Origin: Caldicoprobacter guelmensis
Lineage (GTDB): Bacteria; Bacillota; Clostridia; Caldicoprobacterales; Caldicoprobacteraceae
Assembly (NCBI RefSeq): GCF_016908415.1
Contig: NZ_JAFBDW010000001.1
Coordinates: forward strand, 434,001-498,000
DNA length: 64,000 nucleotides
Reading direction: 5' to 3'
Shown in pieces: positions 16,710 through 25,618 of the stretch. Positions within the stretch are counted from its first letter, which is position 1. Each line of letters starts with the position of its first letter. The translations under genes were made by a program, and so were the position numbers. The notes under the pieces are model-generated. The model did no database searches. It was not told the DNA's origin and saw only the letters and a program-made list of their open reading frames with translations.

Positions 16710-19394
16710 TTATGTTAGGCAATTTACAGCTTCAGGCTTTTTCAGTCCATATGTAAAAACGTACTCTCCAGACCCTATTTCTAATTTCACTCCACCATTG
16801 ACTGTCTCATGCTTTAATACTCCTTCTGCCTCCGCCAATCTCTTGCCGCTCTCATAAACCGCATCAGATGTAGCAAACGGCAACACCACAGTAGCAGTTG
16901 TATTGTGAGGCACGCATACCGATATTTCTATACAGCCGTCCTGTATCCTCCACTCAGATTTGACCTTTCCGTACATCGACTTTAGCTCAGCCTTTGCATA
17001 GGTCAACCCCTCACCCAGCGTTGGCCTGATGTATATATGCTTATATCCGGGCCTTTCTTCATCGGTATCAATTCCAGCCACCACCCTGTAAAGCCAATCG
17101 CCGATGGAACCATAGGCATAGTGGTTGAAAGAGTTCATGTCGGGACTCCAGAAAGAGCCATCCGGTTTGATCCCATCCCAGTGCTCCCAAATGGTGGTTG
17201 CACCCTTAGTCACCTGATACAGCCATGACGGGTAATCGGTCTGCAAGAGCAGTTTGTAAGCCACATCGCTGTAACCATTCTGGCTCAGCACATGACATAG
17301 ATAGGGCGTGCCCACAAAACCCGTGGTCAAATGGTATTTATTTTTCTCGATATAGTCCACCAGCGTATCGATGGTGCGCTTGCGGTCCTTTTCCTCTACA
17401 AGGTTGAACATAAGTGCCAGCACATGGGCGGTCTGTGTAGGAACCGCCAGCCTCCCCTTTGGCGTCACAAACTCTTTTCTAAAAGCATTCACTATATTGG
17501 CATACAGCTTTGAATATTCTTCTACGTCCTCGGTTTTACCCAGAACTTTGGCGGCTTTCACAAGCAGGCTTGTAGAATACGCATAAAAAGCCGTGGCAAT
17601 AAAATCAGTTGCCGTAGCTCCTACATAGCTTCCCTCTTTTGCATCCAACCCCAGCCAGTCGCCAAAATGAAAGCCGGTATTCCATAAGTACTCATTATTC
17701 CCCTGCCGCCTTATATATTCCACCCAGGCCTTCATGCTCTCATACTGCTCTTCAAGGATTCTCTTGTCGCCATAGCACAAATACACCGTCCAAGGGCATA
17801 TCACAGCCGCATCTCCCCATGCAGCCGACGAATGATGATCGCCGCCCAGAACATTTGGAATCACAAAAGGCACTCCGCCATCGCTCAGCTGGTCAGCCTT
17901 CAAATCTTTAAGCCACTTCGTGAAGAACGAGGCAACGTTCATGTTAAAGCAGGCGGTTCGGATAAACACCTGCGCGTCTCCTGTCCAGCCAAGGCGCTCA
18001 TCCCTTTGAGGGCAATCAGTCGGAACATCTACGAAATTACCTCTTTGCGACCACAAAATATTTTGCTGAAGCCTGTTAACCAAAGAATTTGAGCATTCGA
18101 AGCTGCCGGTCAGTTCCATATCAGAATGCACTACCATTCCAACAAAGTCATCAAGCGAAGGCTGACCCGGGTATTCCACCAACTTTACGTATCTAAACCC
18201 TTGGAATGTAAAATGTGGTTCAAATACTTCTCTGCCTATGCCCTTTAAAATGTACTCAACCGTTTGTTTGGCTTTCCGCAGATTTGCAGTATAAAAATTG
18301 CCGTCTTTATCCAATACCTCTGCATGCTGCAGCACCACCTTGCTCCCAGCCGGCCCTTCTACCGCAAAACGCACCCAGCCCACCATGTTCTGTCCCATAT
18401 CCAAAACCGTCTCACCGGCAGGAGTTGTTAAAATGGCCACCGGCTTAATCTGCTCAACGATACGAACGGGCGGTCCTTCCTGAGCAACTATTATGTCCTT
18501 CGGTTTATCCAATTCCTCCACGTCATACCAATCAGAATCATTGTAATCCGCTTCATCCCAGCCCGGCTTTTCTAATCGAGCATCGTAGATTTCCCCGTGA
18601 TAGATTTCGGACATAATAATGGGACCTGTAGATGCCTTCCAGCTCCTGTCCGATACAACCACCTGTTCCCTGCCATCTTCGTAAATAATATGCATCTGTA
18701 TAAGAGCCGCCAACCTATCGCCGTATATATTTCTCCGGCCTTCCCAGGCAAGGTTGCCTTTGTACCACCCATTACCCAATATAACGCCAATGGCATTCTG
18801 CCCCTCTTTAAGCATCTCGGTTACATCATATGTTTGATACTGCAGCCGCTTGTTATAGCTGGTCCAGCCAGGAGTAAAATAGAAATCGCCCACTCTTTTC
18901 CCATTTAAATGGAGCTCATACAGGCCAAGGCTGGTAGCATATATTCTGGCTGATTTTACTTCGCCGTCGACTTCAAAAACTTTCCTCATCAAGGGACAGG
19001 CTTGTAGGTTCGATGGATTATCTCCGATATTCGGCGTAATCCAGTTGGCCATCCATTCGCTGGCATTCAAAAGCCCCATCTCCCAAAAAGCCGTTTCACT
19101 CCAATTGGACGCTCTGCCTCTCTGGTCCCATACCCGCACCCTATAATAATACCGTGTACGCGATTTCAATGGCTCACCTTTGTACTCGACATGGATGGAC
19201 TCATCGGAGTCAACCTTTCCGCTATCCCATACGATGCACTTAAATTCCTCATCCGTAGAGACATGTATCTGGTAAGCGGCCTGCAAAATATTTCGTCCAT
19301 CTGACTTTATGACCCAGCTTATCCTGGGATTTTTCACGTCAATGCCTATAGGATTGACCTTATATTCACACCTCAAATTACCTACTTCAAGCAT
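16710..19394 (-). CDS. Alpha-L-rhamnosidase (GH78), cytoplasmic
   Basis: 894 residues, no signal peptide, so it should act inside the cell on imported rhamnosides. N-terminal beta domains (CEYKVNPIGIDVKNPRISW at the start, then RIYATSLGLYELHLNGKRVG) are followed by the (alpha/alpha)6 catalytic domain with DVPTDCPQRDERLGWTGDAQ (written in parts: DVPTDCPQRDERLG and WTGDAQ), which holds the family's acidic catalytic residues, and WEHWDG plus NSFNHYAYGSIGDWLY toward the end. The length is typical. GGAGGTAAAC precedes the start. It is the last gene of the rhamnose operon, 40 bases after the gene before it, and supplies free L-rhamnose to rhaI. Confidence 0.95.
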   Translation of the reverse strand: MLEVGNLRCEYKVNPIGIDVKNPRISWVIKSDGRNILQAAYQIHVSTDEEFKCIVWDSGKVDSDESIHVEYKGEPLKSRTRYYYRVRVWDQRGRASNWSETAFWEMGLLNASEWMANWITPNIGDNPSNLQACPLMRKVFEVDGEVKSARIYATSLGLYELHLNGKRVGDFYFTPGWTSYNKRLQYQTYDVTEMLKEGQNAIGVILGNGWYKGNLAWEGRRNIYGDRLAALIQMHIIYEDGREQVVVSDRSWKASTGPIIMSEIYHGEIYDARLEKPGWDEADYNDSDWYDVEELDKPKDIIVAQEGPPVRIVEQIKPVAILTTPAGETVLDMGQNMVGWVRFAVEGPAGSKVVLQHAEVLDKDGNFYTANLRKAKQTVEYILKGIGREVFEPHFTFQGFRYVKLVEYPGQPSLDDFVGMVVHSDMELTGSFECSNSLVNRLQQNILWSQRGNFVDVPTDCPQRDERLGWTGDAQVFIRTACFNMNVASFFTKWLKDLKADQLSDGGVPFVIPNVLGGDHHSSAAWGDAAVICPWTVYLCYGDKRILEEQYESMKAWVEYIRRQGNNEYLWNTGFHFGDWLGLDAKEGSYVGATATDFIATAFYAYSTSLLVKAAKVLGKTEDVEEYSKLYANIVNAFRKEFVTPKGRLAVPTQTAHVLALMFNLVEEKDRKRTIDTLVDYIEKNKYHLTTGFVGTPYLCHVLSQNGYSDVAYKLLLQTDYPSWLYQVTKGATTIWEHWDGIKPDGSFWSPDMNSFNHYAYGSIGDWLYRVVAGIDTDEERPGYKHIYIRPTLGEGLTYAKAELKSMYGKVKSEWRIQDGCIEISVCVPHNTTATVVLPFATSDAVYESGKRLAEAEGVLKHETVNGGVKLEIGSGEYVFTYGLKKPEAVNCLT

Positions 19395-19434
19395 TTTGTT
19401 TACCTCCTAGGTATTTAATTTAATTGGAACATAG

Positions 19435-20505
19435 TTACTCCCACGGCAAGCGGCACTCTAATATATCGCTCATACCGTGATAATACGGATGTCCTGTAGC
19501 CAATGTGAAATGAGCGTCTATGGGTTTATCCTGACGGGTTAGTTTTATAATAAACTGGTTCCATCCTTCTTTTAACGACACATCAGCATAGCTTGCTCCG
19601 TCACCGCTATAGTTTGGCCTAGGGATGCGTTTCTCAAGCGCTTCATACACTTTTTTACCGTTAAGCCACAGCTCCATGGGACAATTGGAAGACACCCCAG
19701 CACGGCCTGTTCGCTCTTCTGGGCAGTACACATAATGACAGAGGTAGATGCTGCATGACTTCCCCTCAAAATATTGCTCAACCGGCAAAGCATTATCTAT
19801 AAAATCAACTACTCGCCAACCTTTAACATCATCGCTGGAAGGATTGAAGTCTACATCCAGCGGCGATACCAACCAACGCTTACCGCCCAGCAATACCAGC
19901 GGTATATCTTCGCCCTGCGGCCTTCCCTTTATTTCGATGTGTATGCTACCTCGGTTGGACTGGTTTATAAAGGATATGTCGTCTACAGTTATACGACAGA
20001 TAAGCTCTGTTTTACCTTTAACCGGTAGCTTTACGTTTTTAAAAAGATCAGGCTCACATCTCCACCCTTGTGGCAGATTTATGCTCACGTCGACTGTTAA
20101 GTCCATAGGCCTTGGATTCTCCAATACAACCTTTATGCTTTTGACCTCTCCTGCCCTTATCACAGGATGGTCCATATAGTCTACTGCCGCTTTTATTGTG
20201 GTGATATCGAAAGCCACCTGTGTGGGTGGCAGACTCCACAGGGACTTTATATCATCCGACGCATACAGTGCCGAAACGTCCAAACCTCGCAAATCGGTAA
20301 CCTCATCATCTATTACGATCTCGGCATTATTGTAGGCTAACACCCTTTTACCCATATTACAGGTACGCCTTTTGAGCTCATCCAAATTCTGGGGTACTTC
20401 CAACTTGATTATGCCGCCCCATGAAGCATTGGTGGTTATCTTATCGCTGAGTGACGCTACCCATTCTGTAGGTATGCTTTTAGTACCGTACATTACATTA
20501 TGCAT
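19435..20505 (-). CDS. Headless ADP-ribosylglycohydrolase-like protein (C-terminal accessory domains only)
   Basis: 356 residues. The first 55 residues (YGTKSIPTEWVASLSDKI, then LDELKRRTCNMGKRVL) resemble the last helices of ADP-ribosylglycohydrolase/crystallin J1 domains, but the catalytic part that should precede them is absent. Residues about 110-190 look like an NEW3-type beta-sandwich (VRAGEVKSIKVVLENP, NLPQGWRC). The C-terminal 150 residues look like a sugar-binding jelly roll (MELWLNGKKVYEALEKR, EGWNQFIIKLTR). The gene starts 6 bases after the rhaI stop with AAAGG upstream, so it is translated within the rhamnose operon. It is either a truncated remnant or a retained accessory protein. 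Assignment rests on residual likeness only. Confidence 0.6.
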   Translation of the reverse strand: MHNVMYGTKSIPTEWVASLSDKITTNASWGGIIKLEVPQNLDELKRRTCNMGKRVLAYNNAEIVIDDEVTDLRGLDVSALYASDDIKSLWSLPPTQVAFDITTIKAAVDYMDHPVIRAGEVKSIKVVLENPRPMDLTVDVSINLPQGWRCEPDLFKNVKLPVKGKTELICRITVDDISFINQSNRGSIHIEIKGRPQGEDIPLVLLGGKRWLVSPLDVDFNPSSDDVKGWRVVDFIDNALPVEQYFEGKSCSIYLCHYVYCPEERTGRAGVSSNCPMELWLNGKKVYEALEKRIPRPNYSGDGASYADVSLKEGWNQFIIKLTRQDKPIDAHFTLATGHPYYHGMSDILECRLPWE

Positions 20506-20511
20506 AAACCT

Positions 20512-21732
20512 TTATTCCCAACCCTGTCCGCCTATGCCTCTTTCCAAAATCTTCTCGCCATATCCGCTTTCCAGGTATGCCTTCATGGGATCAGGCGCAA
20601 GACCCATCTCTTCACGCACCGCTTCAAGCAAAGGCGTTACATCGCATTCAAAGGCCTCGCGCACTGCAGCCTCTGCCGCCATGACGTCATTGTGCATCTG
20701 CGCCTCTTTCAATACTTCGCGATTTACCAGCAAAGCTTTGGCATATGCCGTCTGCACGTTCAACACCGAGCGGATCATAGCAGGTATCTTGGGCTCTATG
20801 TTGTGGCTTTGGTCAATCATATACGCTATATTTTCTGCCGTCTTTGCTGTCTTAGGGTCAAGGCTGGCGGCCACCAGCTCGTTGAAAATCAGGAACAGCT
20901 CATAGGGATTGATGGAGCCCACTATCAAATCGTCATCGGCGTACTTCTTGTTGTTAAAATGAAAACCTCCAATCTTTCCCTCATCCAGCAGGAAGGCCAC
21001 AATGTGTTCCACGTTGGTCCCCAGAGGATGATGTCCCAGGTCTACCAGCACTTGAGCCTTTTCGCCCAGCTTCATAGCAAAGGCATAAGCCATTCCCCAA
21101 TCGGCTATGTCGGTGTGATAAAAGGCCGGCTCAAAGAATTTGTATTCAATCAAAAGCCTCATATCGCTGTCCATGGCGTTGACTACCTCAAAGAGCGCTT
21201 CTTCAAGCCAGTTTTTGCGCGCACGTATGTCTCCCTGCCCAGGATAATTGGTTCCATCGGCAAGCCACAGGCTTATTATCCTGGAATCGACCTTTCGTGC
21301 AATCTCTATGCATTCCATGATATGGTGTATAGCTTTTCTCCTTACGGCAGAGTCGGTATTCGTAAGGCTCCCGAATTTATAATCATCATCTTGAAATAAG
21401 TTAGGGTTGACCGCTCCTATCTTCAATCCCAGGCTGGCCGCATATTCCTTAACTTTTTCAAAGTCATCCACTTTATCCCATGGAATATGAATAGCCACGG
21501 TGGGACACATTCCGGTTACCTTGTGCACCTGAGCGGCATCTTCCAGCTTCTCAAACAGATTCCTTGGCACTCCTCTTTGTTTAAAAACCTTAAACCTCGT
21601 CCCAGAATCCCCATATCCCCAGGAAGGGGTCTCCACCTTAAAGTTTTTGAGCCTCTCCTTTACCCACTCTACATCTATACCTCTGTCTTTCTGCCTCTGC
21701 TCCCACAAAGAATATATTTGATCCCTCGTCAT
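20512..21732 (-). CDS. rhaI: L-rhamnose isomerase (RhaI, TIM-barrel type)
   Basis: 406 residues from the ATG at 21732, which has AAAGGAG 9 bases upstream; the open frame extends 16 codons further without support. Converts L-rhamnose to L-rhamnulose in the cytoplasm. The metal-binding barrel shows LLIEYKFFEPAFYHTD, VLVDLGHHPLGTNVEH and GGFHFNNKKYADDDL, with Glu, Asp and His residues as expected of the Pseudomonas stutzeri-type enzyme rather than the E. coli RhaA type. Neighbours rhaB and GH78 rhamnosidase confirm the pathway. Some relatives act on several aldoses, so the exact specificity could be broader. Confidence 0.9.
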   Translation of the reverse strand: MTRDQIYSLWEQRQKDRGIDVEWVKERLKNFKVETPSWGYGDSGTRFKVFKQRGVPRNLFEKLEDAAQVHKVTGMCPTVAIHIPWDKVDDFEKVKEYAASLGLKIGAVNPNLFQDDDYKFGSLTNTDSAVRRKAIHHIMECIEIARKVDSRIISLWLADGTNYPGQGDIRARKNWLEEALFEVVNAMDSDMRLLIEYKFFEPAFYHTDIADWGMAYAFAMKLGEKAQVLVDLGHHPLGTNVEHIVAFLLDEGKIGGFHFNNKKYADDDLIVGSINPYELFLIFNELVAASLDPKTAKTAENIAYMIDQSHNIEPKIPAMIRSVLNVQTAYAKALLVNREVLKEAQMHNDVMAAEAAVREAFECDVTPLLEAVREEMGLAPDPMKAYLESGYGEKILERGIGGQGWE

Positions 21733-22035
21733 ACTCACATTCTCCTTTCCTGAAATAGTTTTACTTTTTGTAGCTGACAATCTGCCAAATGGCAGACTTG
21801 CCAGCTGACTTTATCTTTGTTTACAAGTTCCATTTGCCTCCGCATCTGCTATATATTCGTCTTCTGCTGTTCAACCTACAATTTAATGTTTTAGCCGTTT
21901 ACCATTTTCAAAAAAGTAGATTCAAATAAAATACAAATTTGGCTATAGCTGACCGTTTTAAAACTGTGCTATCTTGATCCAAGTATACGGTAAAAGCATT
22001 ATCTCCTAAACAATAAAATAGAGAGATAAAATTAA
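21733..22035 (-). other. Intergenic region upstream of rhaI with an operator-like inverted repeat
   Basis: 303 bases without a gene. At 21781-21796, about 50 bases before the rhaI start, lies a perfect repeat TCTGCCA-aa-TGGCAGA (7-2-7). It is flanked on the minus strand by two copies of GTCAGCT. No T run follows, so it is more likely an operator or RNA hairpin than a terminator. It suggests that rhaI and the genes after it may have their own control. Confidence 0.4.
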
Positions 22036-22419
22036 TCACTTAACTGGATAAGCCATGGTTGTCATCAAGGCCATCTCAGCCTGTGTGGTGTCCAGCCTGG
22101 AATATTGAACTATTATCGGCTGGTCACTCTCTACCATTATGGCATAGGGCACGCCCTGGGGCACCCCATTGCCATTTACGTCCTTTATCTTATCCAGACG
22201 TATATGGTTAGTACGCTCGGCTTTGCACACAGCATGAAAACCGCGCATGGGCTCCCGATCTTCAAAATACAGCGTTAGAGTCATATGCGCATCTTCTTTC
22301 CCTGGATTGAGAACGCATACCGCTTCGTGGCTCACATAATGCCCCGGACTGCTTATAGAAGGATAATAGCAATCCGGTATGTACCACACCTTTGCTCCAG
22401 CTTTTTGATCTGTATTCAT
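22036..22419 (-). CDS. ASRT-family (Anabaena sensory rhodopsin transducer-like) small-molecule-binding protein
   Basis: 127 residues, close to the family length. Recognised from the conserved order of YIPDCYYP, ISSPGHYVSHEAVCVLNPG, AHMTLTLYFEDREP, RTNHIRLD, VPYAIMVESDQPIIVQYSRLDTTQAEMALM (written in pieces) and TTMAYP at the end, which parallels the Anabaena protein. No opsin gene is in the window. Known: the family is a tetrameric beta-sandwich and has been proposed to be a widespread sugar-binding domain in carbohydrate operons. Seen: it lies between rhaB (136 bases upstream) and rhaI (303 bases downstream), same strand. Inferred: it senses or stores a rhamnose-pathway sugar. GGAGGTGGATG precedes the start. 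Confidence 0.85.
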   Translation of the reverse strand: MNTDQKAGAKVWYIPDCYYPSISSPGHYVSHEAVCVLNPGKEDAHMTLTLYFEDREPMRGFHAVCKAERTNHIRLDKIKDVNGNGVPQGVPYAIMVESDQPIIVQYSRLDTTQAEMALMTTMAYPVK

Positions 22420-22555
22420 ACATCCACCTCCAGCAACAGTGAGATTTTGCTATTTTATAGGGCCAGTAACTTTCTCTTCGACAATTTATAATAAAGTACA
22501 ACAATTACAACATCCGATACGGTAACCACATACGTAAGCTGTGGTGCTCTCTACA

Positions 22556-24028
22556 TCACACCACTTTCAAGAACCTCTCATAAGCCTCATCCCATGCCTC
22601 TACATCTTGGGGCATGTAATCCACCGTTGGAAAAGAATTCCTAATAATCTGCCTAATTTCACGCAGGTTGGCCACTTCACCCAGGGCTTTAGCCTGCATC
22701 ATCAAATTGCCTATAGCGGTTGCCTCTGTAGGCCCGCATATCACCAGCCTATTTATGGCATTAGCGGTGAACTGGTTGAGCAGCTTATCCTTCGTGCCCC
22801 CGCCTACTATGTGAAGAACCTTCAACGGCCTGTTCAAAATCTTTTCCAGCCTCTCAATGGTCCATCGGTATTTCATGGCAAGGCTTTCATAGACGCAGCG
22901 CAGGATTTCGCCCTTGGTCTGGGGTACCGCTTGCCCGGTCCTGGCACAGAAGTTTTGAATGGTCTGCGGCATATCGCTGGGCGCATAGAAATCGTCATGA
23001 TCCGGATCAATAAACGCCTTAAATGGCTCACTGTTCCTTGCCATCTCCTCAAGCTGTGCAAAGCTGTAAACCTCTCCCTGACGGTCCCATACCCGCTTGC
23101 ACTCCTGAATAAGCCAGAGTCCCATGATATTCTTTAAAAACCTGTAGCTGTTTTCGGCACCTCCTTCATTGGTGTAATTCCACTGCAACGCCTGCTCATT
23201 TATAATGGGCTCTCTGACCTCTACGCCCATCAATGACCATGTGCCGCTGCTCAAATACACATAGTCGTCCTCCACAGCTGGCACAGCCACCACGGCCGAA
23301 CCTGTATCATGAGTTGCCACTGCCACCACCGGCACCCTACCTATATTTAGCTCTTCTGCAATACGCGAGGCGATATTCCCCCTTATGGTTCCGGGCTGTT
23401 GTATGGAAGTGAATATGTTATCTGGCAAGCCTAACACCTTTATAAGGTCGGTACACCAGGTTTTGCTGCGCGCCTCAAGAAGCTGGCTGGTGGACGCTTC
23501 GGTATACTCAGTGGACTTTTCGCCTGTCAGAAAATAAGCCAACAGGTCCGGCATAAACAACAAAGTATCAGCTTTCTCCAAAATAGGAGAGTTTCTCTCC
23601 TTGAGGGCAAGCAACTGGTAAATGGTGTTAAACTTTTGGAAGGCTATGCCGGTATATTCATAAATTTTTTCTTTGGGCACAATTGCAAAGGCCTTTTCCA
23701 TCATCCCTTCGGTCTGGCTATCACGATAATGGTACGGATTTCCCAGCAGTTCTCCCGATGAGTCCAAAAGGCCAAAGTCCACTCCCCAGGTGTCAATACC
23801 TAACGAGGATAGCGTGCCGTTAACGTTGTGAGCAAATTTCAATAATCCTTGCCGCATTTCCCAGAAAAGCCTTAATACGTCCCAGTATGTATGTCCCCCA
23901 ACCTTTACAGGGTCGTTTGAAAACCGGTGTATCTCTTCTATTGATAGCTTTTTACCATCAAATCGCCCTAAAATGGCCCTTCCGCTGCTGGCCCCAAAGT
24001 CAAATGCTAGTAAATTTAAGGTTTTCAT
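22556..24028 (-). CDS. rhaB: Rhamnulokinase
   Basis: 490 residues, FGGY-family sugar kinase. Phosphorylates L-rhamnulose with ATP. The N-terminal phosphate-1 motif LLAFDFGASSGRAILG, the SLGIDTWGVDFGLLD segment and the C-terminal HIVGGGTKDKLLNQFTAN (adenosine motif) are those of RhaB. Cytoplasmic. AAGGAGG lies 9 bases before the start. It is the first gene of the rhamnose set; rhaD (aldolase) and a rhamnose transporter are not in the window. Confidence 0.95.
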   Translation of the reverse strand: MKTLNLLAFDFGASSGRAILGRFDGKKLSIEEIHRFSNDPVKVGGHTYWDVLRLFWEMRQGLLKFAHNVNGTLSSLGIDTWGVDFGLLDSSGELLGNPYHYRDSQTEGMMEKAFAIVPKEKIYEYTGIAFQKFNTIYQLLALKERNSPILEKADTLLFMPDLLAYFLTGEKSTEYTEASTSQLLEARSKTWCTDLIKVLGLPDNIFTSIQQPGTIRGNIASRIAEELNIGRVPVVAVATHDTGSAVVAVPAVEDDYVYLSSGTWSLMGVEVREPIINEQALQWNYTNEGGAENSYRFLKNIMGLWLIQECKRVWDRQGEVYSFAQLEEMARNSEPFKAFIDPDHDDFYAPSDMPQTIQNFCARTGQAVPQTKGEILRCVYESLAMKYRWTIERLEKILNRPLKVLHIVGGGTKDKLLNQFTANAINRLVICGPTEATAIGNLMMQAKALGEVANLREIRQIIRNSFPTVDYMPQDVEAWDEAYERFLKVV

Positions 24029-24463
24029 GGCAGCACTCCTCCTTTTATCCTTAATACGTTGATAACTATACCAGACAAACTATCAAACATCCATAAAAGT
24101 GGTGACCTTGTGAGAAGTTTGGCCTATTTGCTCAACAGCAGAGTCACCAGGTAATTTAAGCCGAGCAGATGTTTTAAGTCATGTAATTTACCTTTGCACG
24201 CAACTCATCTCCAACTTATAGTATAGAAGATAAAATTTTCTTGCTTATCTCAGATAAAACAACAAAAATAACATAAAAATAACACAACCTAACAAACTAT
24301 TGTAAAGCTTGTAAATATAATATTTTAAAAAGAATTACATTACTATTATATAAATTCGCCATCTATACTAAAAATCCTTTCAAAAAATTTTAATTTTTTA
24401 TCAAAAATAATGTTAAATATAAACACAACACGTGGCCAATATTACATCCGATATTACATAAAA
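24029..24463 (+). other. AT-rich intergenic region upstream of rhaB
   Basis: 435 bases with no supported gene. Very AT-rich from about 24240 to 24420. A TTGATA (24059-24064) and TATCAA (24081-24086) pair lies about 35 bases before the rhaB start and could be a weak operator. Nothing else stands out. Confidence 0.4.
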
Positions 24464-24595
24464 TCAAAAGCCTTCTTCCATAAAAAGATATCGGGTTTTA
24501 TTTCGCCTGCCCTTTTGCAGCGCTGTCTTGGCGATCACCGCCCCAACAAGCTCGTATACCACAGTCGCAGCCAAAACTATGGTCCTTACGGCCAC
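24464..24595 (-). pseudogene. C-terminal remnant of a cation/proton antiporter-like protein
   Basis: Immediately downstream of the nucleotidase gene the minus strand encodes 43 residues from a GTG at 24595: a hydrophobic helix TIVLAATVVYELVGAVIAK followed by basic residues and a stop. This closely resembles the last membrane helix of Na+/H+ antiporter-type proteins (pattern YELVGP.LAK.AL). The frame is closed a few codons upstream, so the rest of the gene is gone. It could instead be a very small membrane protein, but the likeness to a C-terminus argues for a remnant. Confidence 0.5.
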
Positions 24596-24602
24596 ACCTT
24601 TT

Positions 24603-25181
24603 CTAGTTTAACTCATCCAGCGTCAATGAAAAGCTAGGCGCGAATTGCTCCATGAAATACTTGACCTCCGGGTAATCCATTTGGTCTATCTGAGCCTTTA
24701 TAGCCTTCATGGCCTTTGAAAACTCCTGATTCCCTGCTTTTATCTCCTCAATGCATTTTAGATATGCACATATCTTATCGGCCGCCTTAACTATTCTCCA
24801 GTGCTCGGCATCCGCCTCCTCAATAAAAAATAAACTGCTGTACTCATCCCTTAGCTCTTCTGGCAACATATCCAGCAGCTTTTTAGCAGCAACCCTTTCA
24901 ATTTCCTTATAGGCCTTGCTTATCTCGGGATTAAAGTATTTGATGGGAGTAGCCAAATCGCCAGTTATGACCTCAGAAGCCTCATGGAATACCGCCAAAG
25001 TCGCCACTCTCTCCGGGTTGACCTTGCCACCGAAGAACTTGTTCTTTATAACCGCCAATCCGTGGGCAATCATGGCCACCTGCAGGCTGTGTTCCTGAAT
25101 GTTTTCCTGGCAGGTGTTTCTCATAAGGCCCCAGCGTTGTATAAATTTCATTCTGGATAGATAGGCAAAGAAATGACTCAA
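24603..25181 (-). CDS. HD-domain 5'-deoxynucleotidase, YfbR-like
   Basis: 192 residues, the size of E. coli YfbR, which dephosphorylates deoxyribonucleoside monophosphates. Matching residues: Arg16-Trp17 (substrate selection), His31 in QEHS, His66 in the second motif, ASEVITGDLATPIKY at 68-82, and Asp135 in AADKICAY. The aspartate of the HD pair is Glu67 here (HE instead of HD), a conservative change of a metal ligand. Cytoplasmic. Probably monocistronic, followed by the antiporter remnant. Confidence 0.88.
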   Translation of the reverse strand: MSHFFAYLSRMKFIQRWGLMRNTCQENIQEHSLQVAMIAHGLAVIKNKFFGGKVNPERVATLAVFHEASEVITGDLATPIKYFNPEISKAYKEIERVAAKKLLDMLPEELRDEYSSLFFIEEADAEHWRIVKAADKICAYLKCIEEIKAGNQEFSKAMKAIKAQIDQMDYPEVKYFMEQFAPSFSLTLDELN

Positions 25182-25442
25182 ACTGAATTCCTCCCAAAGT
25201 ATTATAAAATTTTTGATAGCATCCCTGCTTTATTTATCATTTTAGCACACCTCTTCATGAACTCAAAGCCTTGCGTGGAATAAAATCCACATGTTGATTT
25301 GCAAGATTAAGTTCTACATTTCATAACCATGGGAGTGGAAGTTAAATTTTCAATTCACTATAGTGGAATTAACAAGAGCATATTGTCTCCCACATTATTT
25401 TTTGATATAATGTAGCGAAAATAATTAAAAAACAAAAGGATG

Positions 25443-25539
25443 GGCAGAGTAGGTGCTGTGCGTTAAGTGCCAGGGGATGGGATGTTGCCCCTGGACGAAA
25501 GGCTTAAACGGCCTGCGATGCAGTACCGCATCCGCTGCT
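25443..25539 (+). ncRNA. THF riboswitch (tetrahydrofolate aptamer)
   Basis: The sequence follows the conserved THF aptamer: GGCAGAGTAGG at the 5' side, GCGTTAAGTG, GGGATGTTG, GGACGAAAGGC, and GCATCCGCTGC at the 3' side, with GCAG/CTGC closing the first stem. It sits 80 bases upstream of a folate-type ECF transporter gene, as usual for this riboswitch. Confidence 0.92.
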
Positions 25540-25549
25540 ACCTTGTATG

Positions 25550-25602
25550 AGAGAAGGCATTTCGTTCTCTTTAAGGTGGCATTCTCTGCCATCTAAAGAG
25601 AA
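25550..25602 (+). promoter_or_regulatory. Expression platform of the THF riboswitch: two exclusive hairpins
   Basis: TTCTCT at 25565-25570 can pair with AGAGAA at 25550-25555, or as part of TTCTCTTTA (25565-25573) with TAAAGAGAA (25594-25602), which also encloses a GGTGGCA/TGCCATC stem. The second hairpin ends directly before the AGGAGG of folT (25603-25608), and CTTTTTTT follows. Control may act on translation or on termination. Confidence 0.65.
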
Positions 25603-25618
25603 AGGAGGTGCTTTTTTT

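Noticed and set aside
20500..21399. 299-codon plus-strand frame over rhaI
   Set aside because: It is the antisense frame of a clear enzyme gene, with no ribosome-binding site and no protein-like sequence.
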